NCBI GenBank assembly: GCA_030037495.1
Contig: JASHRG010000032.1
Span: 1-34,068, forward strand
Direction of reading: 5' to 3'
From: Microcaldota archaeon
Lineage (GTDB): Archaea; Micrarchaeota; Micrarchaeia; Micrarchaeales; Micrarchaeaceae
DNA length: 34,068 nt
The notes below the pieces were generated by a model. It saw only the letters and a program-made list of their open reading frames with translations, had not been told where the DNA came from and ran no database searches. Below are positions 8,743-18,192 of the stretch, in pieces (within the stretch, counting starts at the first letter, position 1; every line of letters begins with the position of its first letter). The translations under genes and the position numbers were made by a program.

Positions 8743-9584
8743 CAGATCACCTCTTCCCTTATTGACTTCGTTATCTGCTCTGTTGCTGTCGAGTATGGTA
8801 TTAGGTATTCGGGTTCGACAAATCTGAGTATTGCCTCTCCGGTTATCACGCTTGGAGAAATCCCGAATACGGCTGCGATCGCGGACATCATTTCGCGCGC
8901 CCTCTGCTGCGCTGCCGCTATGGCCTCAAATTCCTTGATGCCAGAGGCAGACACCGAAACATAGTTGACAAGCTCCAGCGATATTGTCCTGCTGACGTTG
9001 TCAAGCATGTGGTGCCACATGCTGGACTTGCCCCTTATCCTGTTTACCTCTGTATCGGGGGCGCTCCGTGACAGAAGCCCCGCCTCCTCGGATTCTGATG
9101 CGCTGGCCGTGCCCCTGAGCGTGCTTATGTATTCATCCTTGTTCATTATGTGGAGCTGGCTTGTGAACCTGGCTGGGCTTGAGCTGGAGCTCACTATTCT
9201 TGCTATCTGGTTTGTGAACTCGAATTTCTCCTGGTCTGTCATCTCGGTTCCAGACCTGTATAAAGGGACCTTGATGAACACTGTTGCAATGTAGTCTTCC
9301 CCCTCTTTGTGTATTATAGAGTCTGTGCTTGAGGAGAGCCAGTACGCCTCCTCAGAGTTCAGCACAACGTTGCGCCTCCTCTGCTTCAGCATTGGCATGA
9401 AAAGATATGAATAGAACCTTGTTGAGAAGGCAAGCGAGTCAAAGAAGAATGCCACGATAAGGAGCGCAAGCTTCTCGATCGGCGACATGTAGTCCAGGGG
9501 CACTGATATTATCACTATTAGCACTATTATTGAGAGCGCGAAAAGCCCCAAGAACATGAATATCCTGTTGTCCATCTGTCTCAA
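8742..9584 (-). CDS. Second 2-TM protein resembling VirB3/PrgI plus VirB4 N-terminal domain
   Basis: 280 aa from TTG 9584; the ATG at 9575 (MDNRIF...) is likely the real start. Same layout as its downstream neighbour; 1-nt stop/start overlap at 8742. Confidence 0.55.
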   Translation of the reverse strand: MRQMDNRIFMFLGLFALSIIVLIVIISVPLDYMSPIEKLALLIVAFFFDSLAFSTRFYSYLFMPMLKQRRRNVVLNSEEAYWLSSSTDSIIHKEGEDYIATVFIKVPLYRSGTEMTDQEKFEFTNQIARIVSSSSSPARFTSQLHIMNKDEYISTLRGTASASESEEAGLLSRSAPDTEVNRIRGKSSMWHHMLDNVSRTISLELVNYVSVSASGIKEFEAIAAAQQRAREMMSAIAAVFGISPSVITGEAILRFVEPEYLIPYSTATEQITKSIREEVI

Positions 9585-9651
9585 CTACAGCTGCGGGTTC
9601 CGCCATGATGCATGAAAGATATAGCATAAAACCTTTTTAACCTGTTGCACA

Positions 9652-10851
9652 TTATATGAAGCCGGTCCTGAGCCTGGAGCCCATTATAGGGGAGGCGCCT
9701 ATGAAGGTGGCTAGCTGCGTTATGAAAGTGTAGGTTATGGCTATCACCAGTATGGGGAAGAATACTGCCTGGAGCCAGAGCCCCGTAAACAGCGAGCTTA
9801 TGGTGAAGAAGAAGGAGCATGTTGGAGGAGGGCTTATGCCAGTGCATGCAAGGTTGACCAGTGTGTTCTCCGTTGTGACCGCATACGGGTTGATATTTGC
9901 AGAGTAGAGGAATGATATGAGCGTTGGCGCTACTATATAGAAGCCTATTCCCACAGCGATCAGCATGCCGCCCATCGGCCTTAGCGGGAACACTGCCCTT
10001 AGTATCACGCCTATCACTATGAATACGGGGCTCACGAACGAGAAGAAGTACAGCAGATACTGCAGGCCCCAGAGCACAAGAAGCCCGTCTATCACAAAAA
10101 CCGTAACCTGTATTTCCGGGAATATGTACTGCACGTAGTAGTTGAATTCCTCACCGATAAGCAGGGATTCAGCCGAAGTGGCGACTATGGGCTCGTTGTA
10201 TATGCCTATTTCAAGAGACTGCGAGAGGTAATCTGATAGGAACACAAAGTTGTCGCTTGTGCCCACAACATCCCCTGCCTTTATTGGGCATGTTTGCAGG
10301 GTTTCGCCGCCCGGGCCCAAAGGTATGTAACTCTGCGTGTTGCCGTTGAACACGCAGTCATACTCATACTGCAGCGCGTTAACTGTATTCGATATTGCTG
10401 TCGTTGCGGTGAAGTACGGATCTGTAACTGGCACCACTGTCGTGGAGCCTCCTGCAGATCCCAGGCTCCCTGTAACAGAAGCAGGTATAGTCTGGAGCAG
10501 CAGTCCCGCTATTATAAGGAAGGAGCCCACTATAAGCGCGGTTGCTATCGCCTCATAGATCTCCCCTATGCCGAAGTTCCTTATCCTGTCGCTCTTTATT
10601 GCTGTGCCTATTATGAATATGAACGCGCCTATCGTGAAGGAGAGCATCACCGCTACTATAGCTATGGGCATGAAGTATGCCCAGCTCGTGCATATCTGGC
10701 CCTGTATTCCGCTCTCCTCGCCTGGCAGGCTAAGCGTCTCAGAACCAACAGAGCAGCTCTGTGCGCCTGCCTGGTGCGGCACGATTGAGATAAGTATAAG
10801 TGCGACTAGCAAGAACTTCGCAATTCCCCTGATTGCTCTCTTTGTTTTCAT
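9652..10851 (-). CDS. VirB6/TrbL/CedA-like polytopic membrane protein, paralog 1
   Basis: Signal-peptide-like N-terminus; 'IRNFGIGEIYEAIATALIVGS'; 'VILRAVFPLRPMGGMLIAVGIGFYIVAP' signature. Confidence 0.65.
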   Translation of the reverse strand: MKTKRAIRGIAKFLLVALILISIVPHQAGAQSCSVGSETLSLPGEESGIQGQICTSWAYFMPIAIVAVMLSFTIGAFIFIIGTAIKSDRIRNFGIGEIYEAIATALIVGSFLIIAGLLLQTIPASVTGSLGSAGGSTTVVPVTDPYFTATTAISNTVNALQYEYDCVFNGNTQSYIPLGPGGETLQTCPIKAGDVVGTSDNFVFLSDYLSQSLEIGIYNEPIVATSAESLLIGEEFNYYVQYIFPEIQVTVFVIDGLLVLWGLQYLLYFFSFVSPVFIVIGVILRAVFPLRPMGGMLIAVGIGFYIVAPTLISFLYSANINPYAVTTENTLVNLACTGISPPPTCSFFFTISSLFTGLWLQAVFFPILVIAITYTFITQLATFIGASPIMGSRLRTGFI

Positions 10852-11954
10852 ACTATCCCTATGAGCAGCGAGAAGAAGTCAAGCCTCTCGCCTATGGCTT
10901 TTGAGAAGTCTATCACAAAAGCGTTCACTATTGTGAAGTTCAGGAACGGGATGAATGTGAGCCCTGCTATGCCCATACCAAAGCCTATTATCCATGTGCC
11001 AACAAACGTGGTTCCCTGGCCAAAGACTACCTGGAGTATAGTAGATATGAGATTTGCAGCGATGTTGACAGGCATTGATTCGTTGCTCAAGAAAAGTGAT
11101 GTGTTCACGAATCCATATGTCAGGCACGTGACAAGCGGGTATACCAGGCCAAGGCCAAGTCCCATGGCTATCATTGCACCGCCGAATGTCCTTGTGAAGC
11201 CGAATGTCCTTGCTATAAGGCCAAGCGAAACGAAGAATCCCAGCCATAGAAGCGAAGCGGAAAGCAGCAGTGTTTGCACCTGGTTTACCAGCACAAGGGT
11301 GAGCAGCGCTGCAAAAGCAAACACCAATGCGCTGTCTATGTCATAAGGGATAAAGCTTGGCAAGCCTGTCGAGCCCGTGTATTTGGTGTTGCCGACAGCG
11401 TATCCCACAGAGACTGAGAACCCGGGGGTGTATCCAAGATATGTTGTGGTGTAGTAGAGCGCGCCGAAAAGGCCAAACGCAAACTGGTTGAAAGACGCCA
11501 CATTGCATGTTGCCAGCTCAAAGACATCGTATGCATAAGAGCAACCAGGAGAAACCAGCGAGACAGAGCTCAGCGCACCCTCCGCACTATAGAAGAATAT
11601 CCCTATGAACAGAAGGAATATTATTATGAATATCACAGAGAGTATCCCTTCGTAGATCTGCGACCTTGCCCAGGCCCTGGCGTTCGGGGAATCTATAAGG
11701 CCAGCAAGCATATAGACTATGACTGCAATCGCGATGAGTATAAGTATAACAAGCGCAGCCACTGCGTACCAGGTGACTGTAGAAGCAGGGAGCGTTGCCG
11801 TCGGAGTTATGGGGAGCTGGAACGCGAAATAGGTAGAGCTTCCGAAGACCACTGGGGACAGAATCAGGGCTGCAAGCAATACTATGAATGTAAGCTTGGC
11901 TGCGCTGGAAAGGACCAGTCTCTTTTCCCTGTTCTTCTCTGTCTTGTTGCTCAT
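10848..11954 (-). CDS. VirB6/TrbL/CedA-like polytopic membrane protein, paralog 2
   Basis: 'ARAWARSQIYEGILSVIFIIIF'; 'GLIARTFGFTRTFGGAMIAMGLGLGLVYP'. 4-nt overlap with each neighbour. Confidence 0.65.
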   Translation of the reverse strand: MSNKTEKNREKRLVLSSAAKLTFIVLLAALILSPVVFGSSTYFAFQLPITPTATLPASTVTWYAVAALVILILIAIAVIVYMLAGLIDSPNARAWARSQIYEGILSVIFIIIFLLFIGIFFYSAEGALSSVSLVSPGCSYAYDVFELATCNVASFNQFAFGLFGALYYTTTYLGYTPGFSVSVGYAVGNTKYTGSTGLPSFIPYDIDSALVFAFAALLTLVLVNQVQTLLLSASLLWLGFFVSLGLIARTFGFTRTFGGAMIAMGLGLGLVYPLVTCLTYGFVNTSLFLSNESMPVNIAANLISTILQVVFGQGTTFVGTWIIGFGMGIAGLTFIPFLNFTIVNAFVIDFSKAIGERLDFFSLLIGIV

Positions 11955-13042
11955 ATAATATTCCTCAGGGTATGCGAGGAGCTCAGGCTGGGCGCCCCGA
12001 GCAGGTCTCCAACCGCTTCCATGAAATCAAATGATATTGAAAGCGAAAGCACAAGCGCAAACAGAATGTACATGACCTGCGGTATGACTGTGCCCGTGAA
12101 CGCTATTATTATTCCGGCTCCTGTGTCGGCGTAGCTTGGCAGGACCGGAACCTTTGGATTGAGCCCGCTCATCAGGTCCTGCAATGACGGAACCGTGACT
12201 ATCACGTTGCTCACGCTGGTCTGCGAAACCAGGAGGTATATCAGCAACGGGAACAGCACGTAGAATGCTATGAACATGCCAAGAAACGCGCCTCCAGCTG
12301 CCCTTGTGAACGGGAGTGTCCTTAGCAGTATCCCAAGGAAGAGGAACACCGGCGCTATGTAGTAGAACAGACCGAGGATTATTGCACCGGCAAATGGCAC
12401 GCTTATGAGCGCGAACAGAACGGCTGTTATTGTACCGTATGCCGTTGACGCCATCTGCATGCCTGTAAGTGGCGCGTCTGACCAGCCGAAGTCAGACCAT
12501 GTAAATGAGAAGCCCTGCATGGCTGCCAATAGGCTATAGTCCTGTGCTGTGTAGAGGTACGCCAGGTCGCCTATTATTGTCAATCCTCCGGAAGCAAGGT
12601 TGTTGCAGTCGCTCCAGAATACGCTGCTGCCGGAAACAACAGTATTGCTTATAGCTACGTAGTTGCCTGGCGGCGGCAGCGGCAGAGTGTTGCTTACCTG
12701 GAACACTCCCAGGAATATCAGGACTATCAGTGCTGTGAGCGCAACCTCGCCTATTTCTGTCCTTCCAAAATTTGCAACGCGGCTTATCCTGAACGCTGAC
12801 CCTATCAAATACGTTAGAGCAGCTATGCTCAGCATGAGCAGCATCACCAGCAACGAAAGCCCGAGTATGGCGTTTGCCGAGAGAGGGGTAATTCCCTGTT
12901 GCTGCGGCAGGCCAAAGAGGCTTGAGCAGAAGCTCCCTGACCCAAACGCTGCGCCAGATATGTTTGGAAGAATCATCAACAGAAGCAGGGCTAGCGAAAA
13001 CAGCTTGATGCTTTTTATCTTCAACAGTTTCTTGTACACCAT
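11951..13042 (-). CDS. VirB6/TrbL/CedA-like polytopic membrane protein, paralog 3 (start revised)
   Basis: ORF track starts at TTG 13075, overlapping the upstream gene by 26 nt. ATG at 13040-13042 gives MVYKKLLKIKSIKLFSLALLLLMILP and an 8-nt gap. Signature 'ILLRTLPFTRAAGGAFLGMFIAFYVLFP'. Confidence 0.65.
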   Translation of the reverse strand: MVYKKLLKIKSIKLFSLALLLLMILPNISGAAFGSGSFCSSLFGLPQQQGITPLSANAILGLSLLVMLLMLSIAALTYLIGSAFRISRVANFGRTEIGEVALTALIVLIFLGVFQVSNTLPLPPPGNYVAISNTVVSGSSVFWSDCNNLASGGLTIIGDLAYLYTAQDYSLLAAMQGFSFTWSDFGWSDAPLTGMQMASTAYGTITAVLFALISVPFAGAIILGLFYYIAPVFLFLGILLRTLPFTRAAGGAFLGMFIAFYVLFPLLIYLLVSQTSVSNVIVTVPSLQDLMSGLNPKVPVLPSYADTGAGIIIAFTGTVIPQVMYILFALVLSLSISFDFMEAVGDLLGAPSLSSSHTLRNII

Positions 13043-13049
13043 GCAAACA

Positions 13050-14633
13050 CTACACGAACCTTGACAAGCCTGCAAGGTCGACGTCGCCGCCTAACAGTCC
13101 CGATATCCCTATTATCGATGCTATGGTCATGATCACGTTTATTATCGGTATAAAGTATGCTGAGACTCCTATAACTCCATAAGCCTGTGCTATGCCAAGC
13201 GCCATGCCCTCCCCTCCTGTGCCCTGACCCGTGTTGGTGTTGTAACTACCAGTGGGGCAGAAGGGCACGCCTGTGCTTGACAACTCTGACTGGAACTGGT
13301 TTGGCAGGCTTGGAAGGCTGTTGAACAGGTTCTTGCCGCTAAGTGCATCTGACAAAAATGTAGGTATGTAATACGCCCAGAAAGCCGGTGGCACTCCTGG
13401 AATGTCATAACCGGTGAGCGCGCTCAGCGTCTGCGACTCGCCGTAGAGAAGGCCTCCGCTTGGCCAGCATCCGCAGTCCTGCGCTATTGCGCTTATCTGC
13501 GGCAGCACAAAGAAGTTGACATAGTACTGCGGCGTGCCGCAGTAGCTTATTGGCGTGCTTTCAAGCGCCGGGAACAGGTCAGGGTTGCTTGCTGTGAGGT
13601 ACTCTATGCCAAAGAAGGTCGGGTATATGAATATCGCGCCTATTGCCACAGCTATGAAGAGCCCTCCGATCTTCCTTGTGAAGAAAAGGCCGCGCAGTGC
13701 AAGGCCTATGAAAAGAAGGTATGGCCATGCGTACATGAAGAAGTTCATGAATATCAGCTGCGCCACAAACGCAGCCGTGGATGTGTAGAGCAGCGTTGTG
13801 ACTGTCGGGACCATTGTCTTTTCTATGTAGTCGAGGCCGTTCAGCGCTGGGAACCTGTACTGTGTGAATGATATGTATGAGGGTGCGAATGGCAGCGGTA
13901 TTATTCCTGCAACCGGCGCTCCTGCGCATGACCAACCGGAGCCTATGCACACTGAAACCGTTGCCCAGAGCCATTTCTGGAAGTTGAGATAAGCGTCGAT
14001 TATGAAGACATCAGATAGATCGCCCGCTACCTGGTTTGTCAGGTTTGCATTGACAACAGTTGCCGTGGCAAGCGGGTAATCCATCAGTGCAGTCGGGTCT
14101 ATTGCGGTTGCTCCTGGCGCGGTTGCGACATCTTGCACTATGCCGCACACGCTCGGCGTCTGCGGGTATGAGACTCCTGTGGCGGTGGGCTGCTCGCTGA
14201 GGAAGCTTGTTGTCACTGCCTCTTGCGCAAAGTACAGGTTAACGTTTGTTGATTCTAGGTTCGTGCATACTCCCATCACGCTTGCAGGGTTCAGTACGCT
14301 TGGCAGGGCTGCTGGAGGTGTCGATACAGCTATGTTGTAGTAGATTGTGCCGAACACAAGCAGCATTGCCATGAGGATTCCTGCTATCAGTGCTGTGCCG
14401 AATACCTGTATTGCCTCGCTCCTTGCCCCCGCTTTCACGCTCTGGTTGTTGAGTATTGCCCCTACCATGTACCAGAGTGCGGCTATCAGCGCGTCTATCA
14501 GTATTGCCAGTATTATGAACGGGGCCACACTCTGCGGCGGCGCAAACGAGCCTATGGGCGGATTCGGCACAGCCAGAATTACGCCGCTGTGCATGAGGTT
14601 CGTGAGGCTTGATGCAAATATCGTGTTTGTCAT
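13050..14633 (-). CDS. VirB6/TrbL/CedA-like polytopic membrane protein, paralog 4
   Basis: 'GLALRGLFFTRKIGGLFIAVAIGAIFIYP'; C-terminus 'LGGDVDLAGLSRFV'; Cys-containing external loops. Confidence 0.65.
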   Translation of the reverse strand: MTNTIFASSLTNLMHSGVILAVPNPPIGSFAPPQSVAPFIILAILIDALIAALWYMVGAILNNQSVKAGARSEAIQVFGTALIAGILMAMLLVFGTIYYNIAVSTPPAALPSVLNPASVMGVCTNLESTNVNLYFAQEAVTTSFLSEQPTATGVSYPQTPSVCGIVQDVATAPGATAIDPTALMDYPLATATVVNANLTNQVAGDLSDVFIIDAYLNFQKWLWATVSVCIGSGWSCAGAPVAGIIPLPFAPSYISFTQYRFPALNGLDYIEKTMVPTVTTLLYTSTAAFVAQLIFMNFFMYAWPYLLFIGLALRGLFFTRKIGGLFIAVAIGAIFIYPTFFGIEYLTASNPDLFPALESTPISYCGTPQYYVNFFVLPQISAIAQDCGCWPSGGLLYGESQTLSALTGYDIPGVPPAFWAYYIPTFLSDALSGKNLFNSLPSLPNQFQSELSSTGVPFCPTGSYNTNTGQGTGGEGMALGIAQAYGVIGVSAYFIPIINVIMTIASIIGISGLLGGDVDLAGLSRFV

Positions 14634-14640
14634 TCTACCA

Positions 14641-15990
14641 CTACAGGCCTGACCAGAACGATGCCGCGCCCTCTATCCCTGAATCAAGCACTTTTGTGAG
14701 GCCTAGCGCGAACCCAACCGTAACCGTGACGTTTATTGCAAACATTACCACAACGGTGAACAGGAATTCGGCGAGCTCAAGCGTTATTCCCTGAACGCTG
14801 TATATCACCTGATCTACGGAATAGCACGCCACCTGGGTGTAAGCCCCTCCTAGTATTGACCCTACAAGGGTGCCGCCTCCGCATGAAATAAGCGTTGCGC
14901 TTGTCCCATAAGAGGATATCGCCTGCTGCAGAAGCTGGCCTAGTAGGCTCTGCACGCTTATTGTAATCTGACCCTGCGGGCTGCCCTCAGCGTACAGATT
15001 AAGGTTGCAGGTGCTTGCCCCCTGCGCGCAGGGATCAACGCCCTGGAATGGCGTCAGCTGGTATGTGTCCATAAGGTAGGTTGCTGATGGGTTGCATACC
15101 GAGGTTGGAAGCGTGGAGCCGCCCGCGCCATTGCATCCGGTGAACATCCAGTTCAATGCGTATGAATCAAACACCACCATTACTGGGTATATTATGTAGA
15201 GCCCTATTGCTATGGCCAGCATAGCGTTTGCAGCCCTTCTTATCAGGCCTCCTGAAAACGCAACAGATCTTAGTATCAGAGCTATTGGCAGCAGCAGCGA
15301 GAACGCGACAGCGCTGGAAATCACCAGTATCAGGTATTGGCCAAGCATTATGCCTATGCCAAGAACTGTAAGCGGCGAGTATATGTCTATGAACTCGCTG
15401 CTAAGGGTTCCCAGGGGCGCGCCAAGCTCAATGCTCGGAGAGCTGCTTGCACCCACGACAACAGGCCCGATCTGCTTGTTGGCCAGAAGGTTTTCTGGCA
15501 GCAGGTCGGCAACGAGGTTGCCAAGCTGTGTCCATATTCCTGAAAGCACGCCGAACGCATACGAGTAGGAGTATATCTGTATGCCTAGCTGCGGGCCTAT
15601 GTTGAATGCGTAATCACCCACATAGCTCTCAGCATAAGAGAATGGATCCTGAGTTGCTGCGCCAGATATTGTGGGCTGCTCCAGCGCTGGGAAGGGCTGC
15701 CCTGCCGCGTATGTTGGCGGCTTCCCACCTGCATATTCAGCGGCTATTGAGTTGCTGACAGCGCCGGTTATCGCACAAAGCGATGAGGTGACCGACAAAA
15801 GTATCATCAGTATGAATATGCTTATGAATATCTGTGTCAATTCTACCTTTGTTACCCCGGTGAGCCTTCCCTTCACGTTAGAAGGGAGGCTCCTGCTAAG
15901 CAAATAGACAAATGAGACTATGAGAAGCATTGTGAGCACTACCAGAGCATTGATCCCGAGCCAGTCAGTTCCATAGTAACATGTCAACAT
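14641..15990 (-). CDS. VirB6/TrbL/CedA-like polytopic membrane protein, paralog 5
   Basis: 'VTKVELTQIFISIFILM'; 'ALILRSVAFSGGLIRRAANAMLAIAIGLYIIYP'. Confidence 0.62.
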   Translation of the reverse strand: MLTCYYGTDWLGINALVVLTMLLIVSFVYLLSRSLPSNVKGRLTGVTKVELTQIFISIFILMILLSVTSSLCAITGAVSNSIAAEYAGGKPPTYAAGQPFPALEQPTISGAATQDPFSYAESYVGDYAFNIGPQLGIQIYSYSYAFGVLSGIWTQLGNLVADLLPENLLANKQIGPVVVGASSSPSIELGAPLGTLSSEFIDIYSPLTVLGIGIMLGQYLILVISSAVAFSLLLPIALILRSVAFSGGLIRRAANAMLAIAIGLYIIYPVMVVFDSYALNWMFTGCNGAGGSTLPTSVCNPSATYLMDTYQLTPFQGVDPCAQGASTCNLNLYAEGSPQGQITISVQSLLGQLLQQAISSYGTSATLISCGGGTLVGSILGGAYTQVACYSVDQVIYSVQGITLELAEFLFTVVVMFAINVTVTVGFALGLTKVLDSGIEGAASFWSGL

Positions 15991-15999
15991 GGATTCACG

Positions 16000-17340
16000 C
16001 TAAGCAAGCTTGAGCTTTCCTATACCGAGCCTTATGTTGCCTCCAAGGACCCTTGCCACGTTCATTGCTATGACTATCCCTATTATCAGGTCAAGCACCA
16101 AGAGTATGAACTGTATCACAACAGGCACAGCGAAATCAAACATAGAAGAGAGCGCAGGCGACAGGTTGCTGTCGAAAAACGCAGCCTGCGCTGCATCGAA
16201 TCCGTACTGCCATGCTAGCTGGTCGTTTTCTCCCGGATAAGGGTTTGCCTGCAGTCCCGAGAAAACCAATGGCGGATAGCTTTCATAAGCCGGAAACGGA
16301 GAGGCGACGCACCATGAGAAGTCGCCGCATGTTGCGGGATACGCAGCATTTGCATCATGGTATGCGTTGAGGTACAGCGGGGAGAAGAAAAGGTTTATCG
16401 GAGTGTCAAGAAATGCAAGCAGCGCCGGGTAGACTATTATTGCTGTTATGGCAAGCGCTATGAGAGTGCCGCCTATGTTCCTCAAGAATGGCGTTGCCCT
16501 GAATATTAAGCCAAGCGGCAGCAGTATGCCCATTCCTATCTGGACAAGAACTATGAAAAGGTAGAGCTGCGTTCCGACAGCAATCAGCATTGGAACAACC
16601 AGGAATCCGGTAGTCTCCTTTAGCATTGATGTAGGGGTTGCAAGCCCTGTATCTAGTACTCCGTAGCTCCAGAACGGCTGGTAGTCTGCGCCGACGTCAA
16701 GGCTTCCGAATACAGGGACGCCAGGAACTGGCACTGGTGGAAATGGAATTGTGAAATACGAGTTAACCTTGAAGCTCTTGAGGAGTTCTGCGCCTGTGGA
16801 TAGCCCAAGCAGGTTATTGTAAGACTCGTTTACAAGGGCTATGGCCCCAGGAACCAGCGACCCTCCAGAGGGGTTTGGCGTGGCCGGGTTGCTGCCTGCC
16901 AGATAACCATACGCTGCCTGGTACATGAAGTCAAAACTTGTAACAGATCCTGGCGCAGATGCGCTGCAATTGCAGTTTGGCAGTGCTGTGGCAAGCTGCC
17001 CGAATATTATTATCACTGAGAAAATCGATGCTGCAATGATCAGGCTCTTTATCGCCTCCCAGAGCTCCCCCTTATACCAGCCCTTGAGCGACTGTATGCC
17101 CAGCACTTCCCCAAACAGATACGCAAGCGCGACCATTGCGAAGGATATGAGCAGAGCTATGATCACGTATGGTATAACATTGTTGATGCAGGCACCGAGA
17201 TTTGCCACTACTGCTGCTCCGGTTGGAGAAGTTGCGCAGTACAGGTTGGTAAAAGGAGATGTGTAAGCAGCGTTCGCAAGGGGCAGAACGATTGCAAAAA
17301 TAACGACAGCAAACAGCGCAAACCCCACTTTCGGAAGCAT
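16000..17340 (-). CDS. VirB6/TrbL/CedA-like polytopic membrane protein, paralog 6
   Basis: 'LKGWYKGELWEAIKSLIIAAS'; 'GLIFRATPFLRNIGGTLIALAITAIIVYP'; C-terminus 'LGGNIRLGIGKLKLA'. Confidence 0.65.
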   Translation of the reverse strand: MLPKVGFALFAVVIFAIVLPLANAAYTSPFTNLYCATSPTGAAVVANLGACINNVIPYVIIALLISFAMVALAYLFGEVLGIQSLKGWYKGELWEAIKSLIIAASIFSVIIIFGQLATALPNCNCSASAPGSVTSFDFMYQAAYGYLAGSNPATPNPSGGSLVPGAIALVNESYNNLLGLSTGAELLKSFKVNSYFTIPFPPVPVPGVPVFGSLDVGADYQPFWSYGVLDTGLATPTSMLKETTGFLVVPMLIAVGTQLYLFIVLVQIGMGILLPLGLIFRATPFLRNIGGTLIALAITAIIVYPALLAFLDTPINLFFSPLYLNAYHDANAAYPATCGDFSWCVASPFPAYESYPPLVFSGLQANPYPGENDQLAWQYGFDAAQAAFFDSNLSPALSSMFDFAVPVVIQFILLVLDLIIGIVIAMNVARVLGGNIRLGIGKLKLA

Positions 17341-17395
17341 AGTTGTTATTGCTTAGACAAGGTATTTATACTGTTTTATTGAGGAATTTTCAGAA

Positions 17396-18127
17396 TTATC
17401 TCTTCAAAAGCCCGAACCTTCCCATGTATGCCTGGCTCTGCAGAACAACAAGGAATGGCATTATGAAAAGCGAGTTGAAAACAAGTATGAGGTAGCTTGA
17501 AAGCGTTGTGCCGCCAATGGTTATGAACAGTGTGTCAAATACGCTGAGCAGCACTATTGCAAGGATGAACCAGAGCACAATGTAGCTGAACCTTGTGAAG
17601 AAATACTTTAGGCTCTGCCTCATTGACCTAGCTATGCCCTTGTCATCTATCACTATTGCTGCAGGTGCATAGAAGAAGAACGGTATTATCAATAGGGAGA
17701 CTATTGCTGGGAGCAACGTTGTTATGCCCAGAATGTAGCTGAGTATGTCAAAAGACACAACTATTACTGTATAGATCAGCAGGGTTATGAACACCTTTGC
17801 TGTGTACCTCTCAAGGCCGTCCCTGACCTCGCTGGTTATCGACGTGTGCGTCCTGCTGTGCTTGACTATCACGTTTATCGCGACTATGGCGAAGCTCAGG
17901 AATAGCAGCGATAAAAGTATAGAAAATGTTATCACCGCTGTTGTAAAAGGAGTAAGGTTAAGGAAAATGCTTGATAATCTAAGGAATATGGCACCTATGT
18001 CATTGTATGTTGGAAAAGATGCGAAAATGGGTATCAAAAATGCTATTATGAATGATATTGAAAAGAGCAGTATTAGCGGAAGGTGCGTAAGGTAGACCTT
18101 CCATGAATATTCCAGAACGTTTGTCAT
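17396..18127 (-). CDS. Polytopic membrane protein of unknown function
   Basis: 243 aa with about six hydrophobic segments; lacks the 'hRxhhFxRxxGG' signature of the six upstream-encoded paralogs. Confidence 0.6.
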   Translation of the reverse strand: MTNVLEYSWKVYLTHLPLILLFSISFIIAFLIPIFASFPTYNDIGAIFLRLSSIFLNLTPFTTAVITFSILLSLLFLSFAIVAINVIVKHSRTHTSITSEVRDGLERYTAKVFITLLIYTVIVVSFDILSYILGITTLLPAIVSLLIIPFFFYAPAAIVIDDKGIARSMRQSLKYFFTRFSYIVLWFILAIVLLSVFDTLFITIGGTTLSSYLILVFNSLFIMPFLVVLQSQAYMGRFGLLKR

Positions 18128-18192
18128 CCTATCACTAAGCTCTTAGATGGCAAAGAATAAAAAGCGGAGCCTTTGCAAAACAGGAAAAAGCC

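Noticed and set aside
10294-10788. 164-aa + strand ORF opposite polytopic paralog 1
   Set aside because: Antisense frame with low-complexity R/Y/C composition; the - strand frame carries TMs and the family signature.
10861-11346. 161-aa + strand ORF opposite polytopic paralog 2
   Set aside because: Antisense shadow of a paralog that fits an operon with 4-nt overlaps.
12534-13046. 170-aa - strand ORF in an alternate frame of paralog 3
   Set aside because: Overlaps the hydrophobic paralog frame completely; basic, Arg/His-rich composition typical of a frame-shifted translation.
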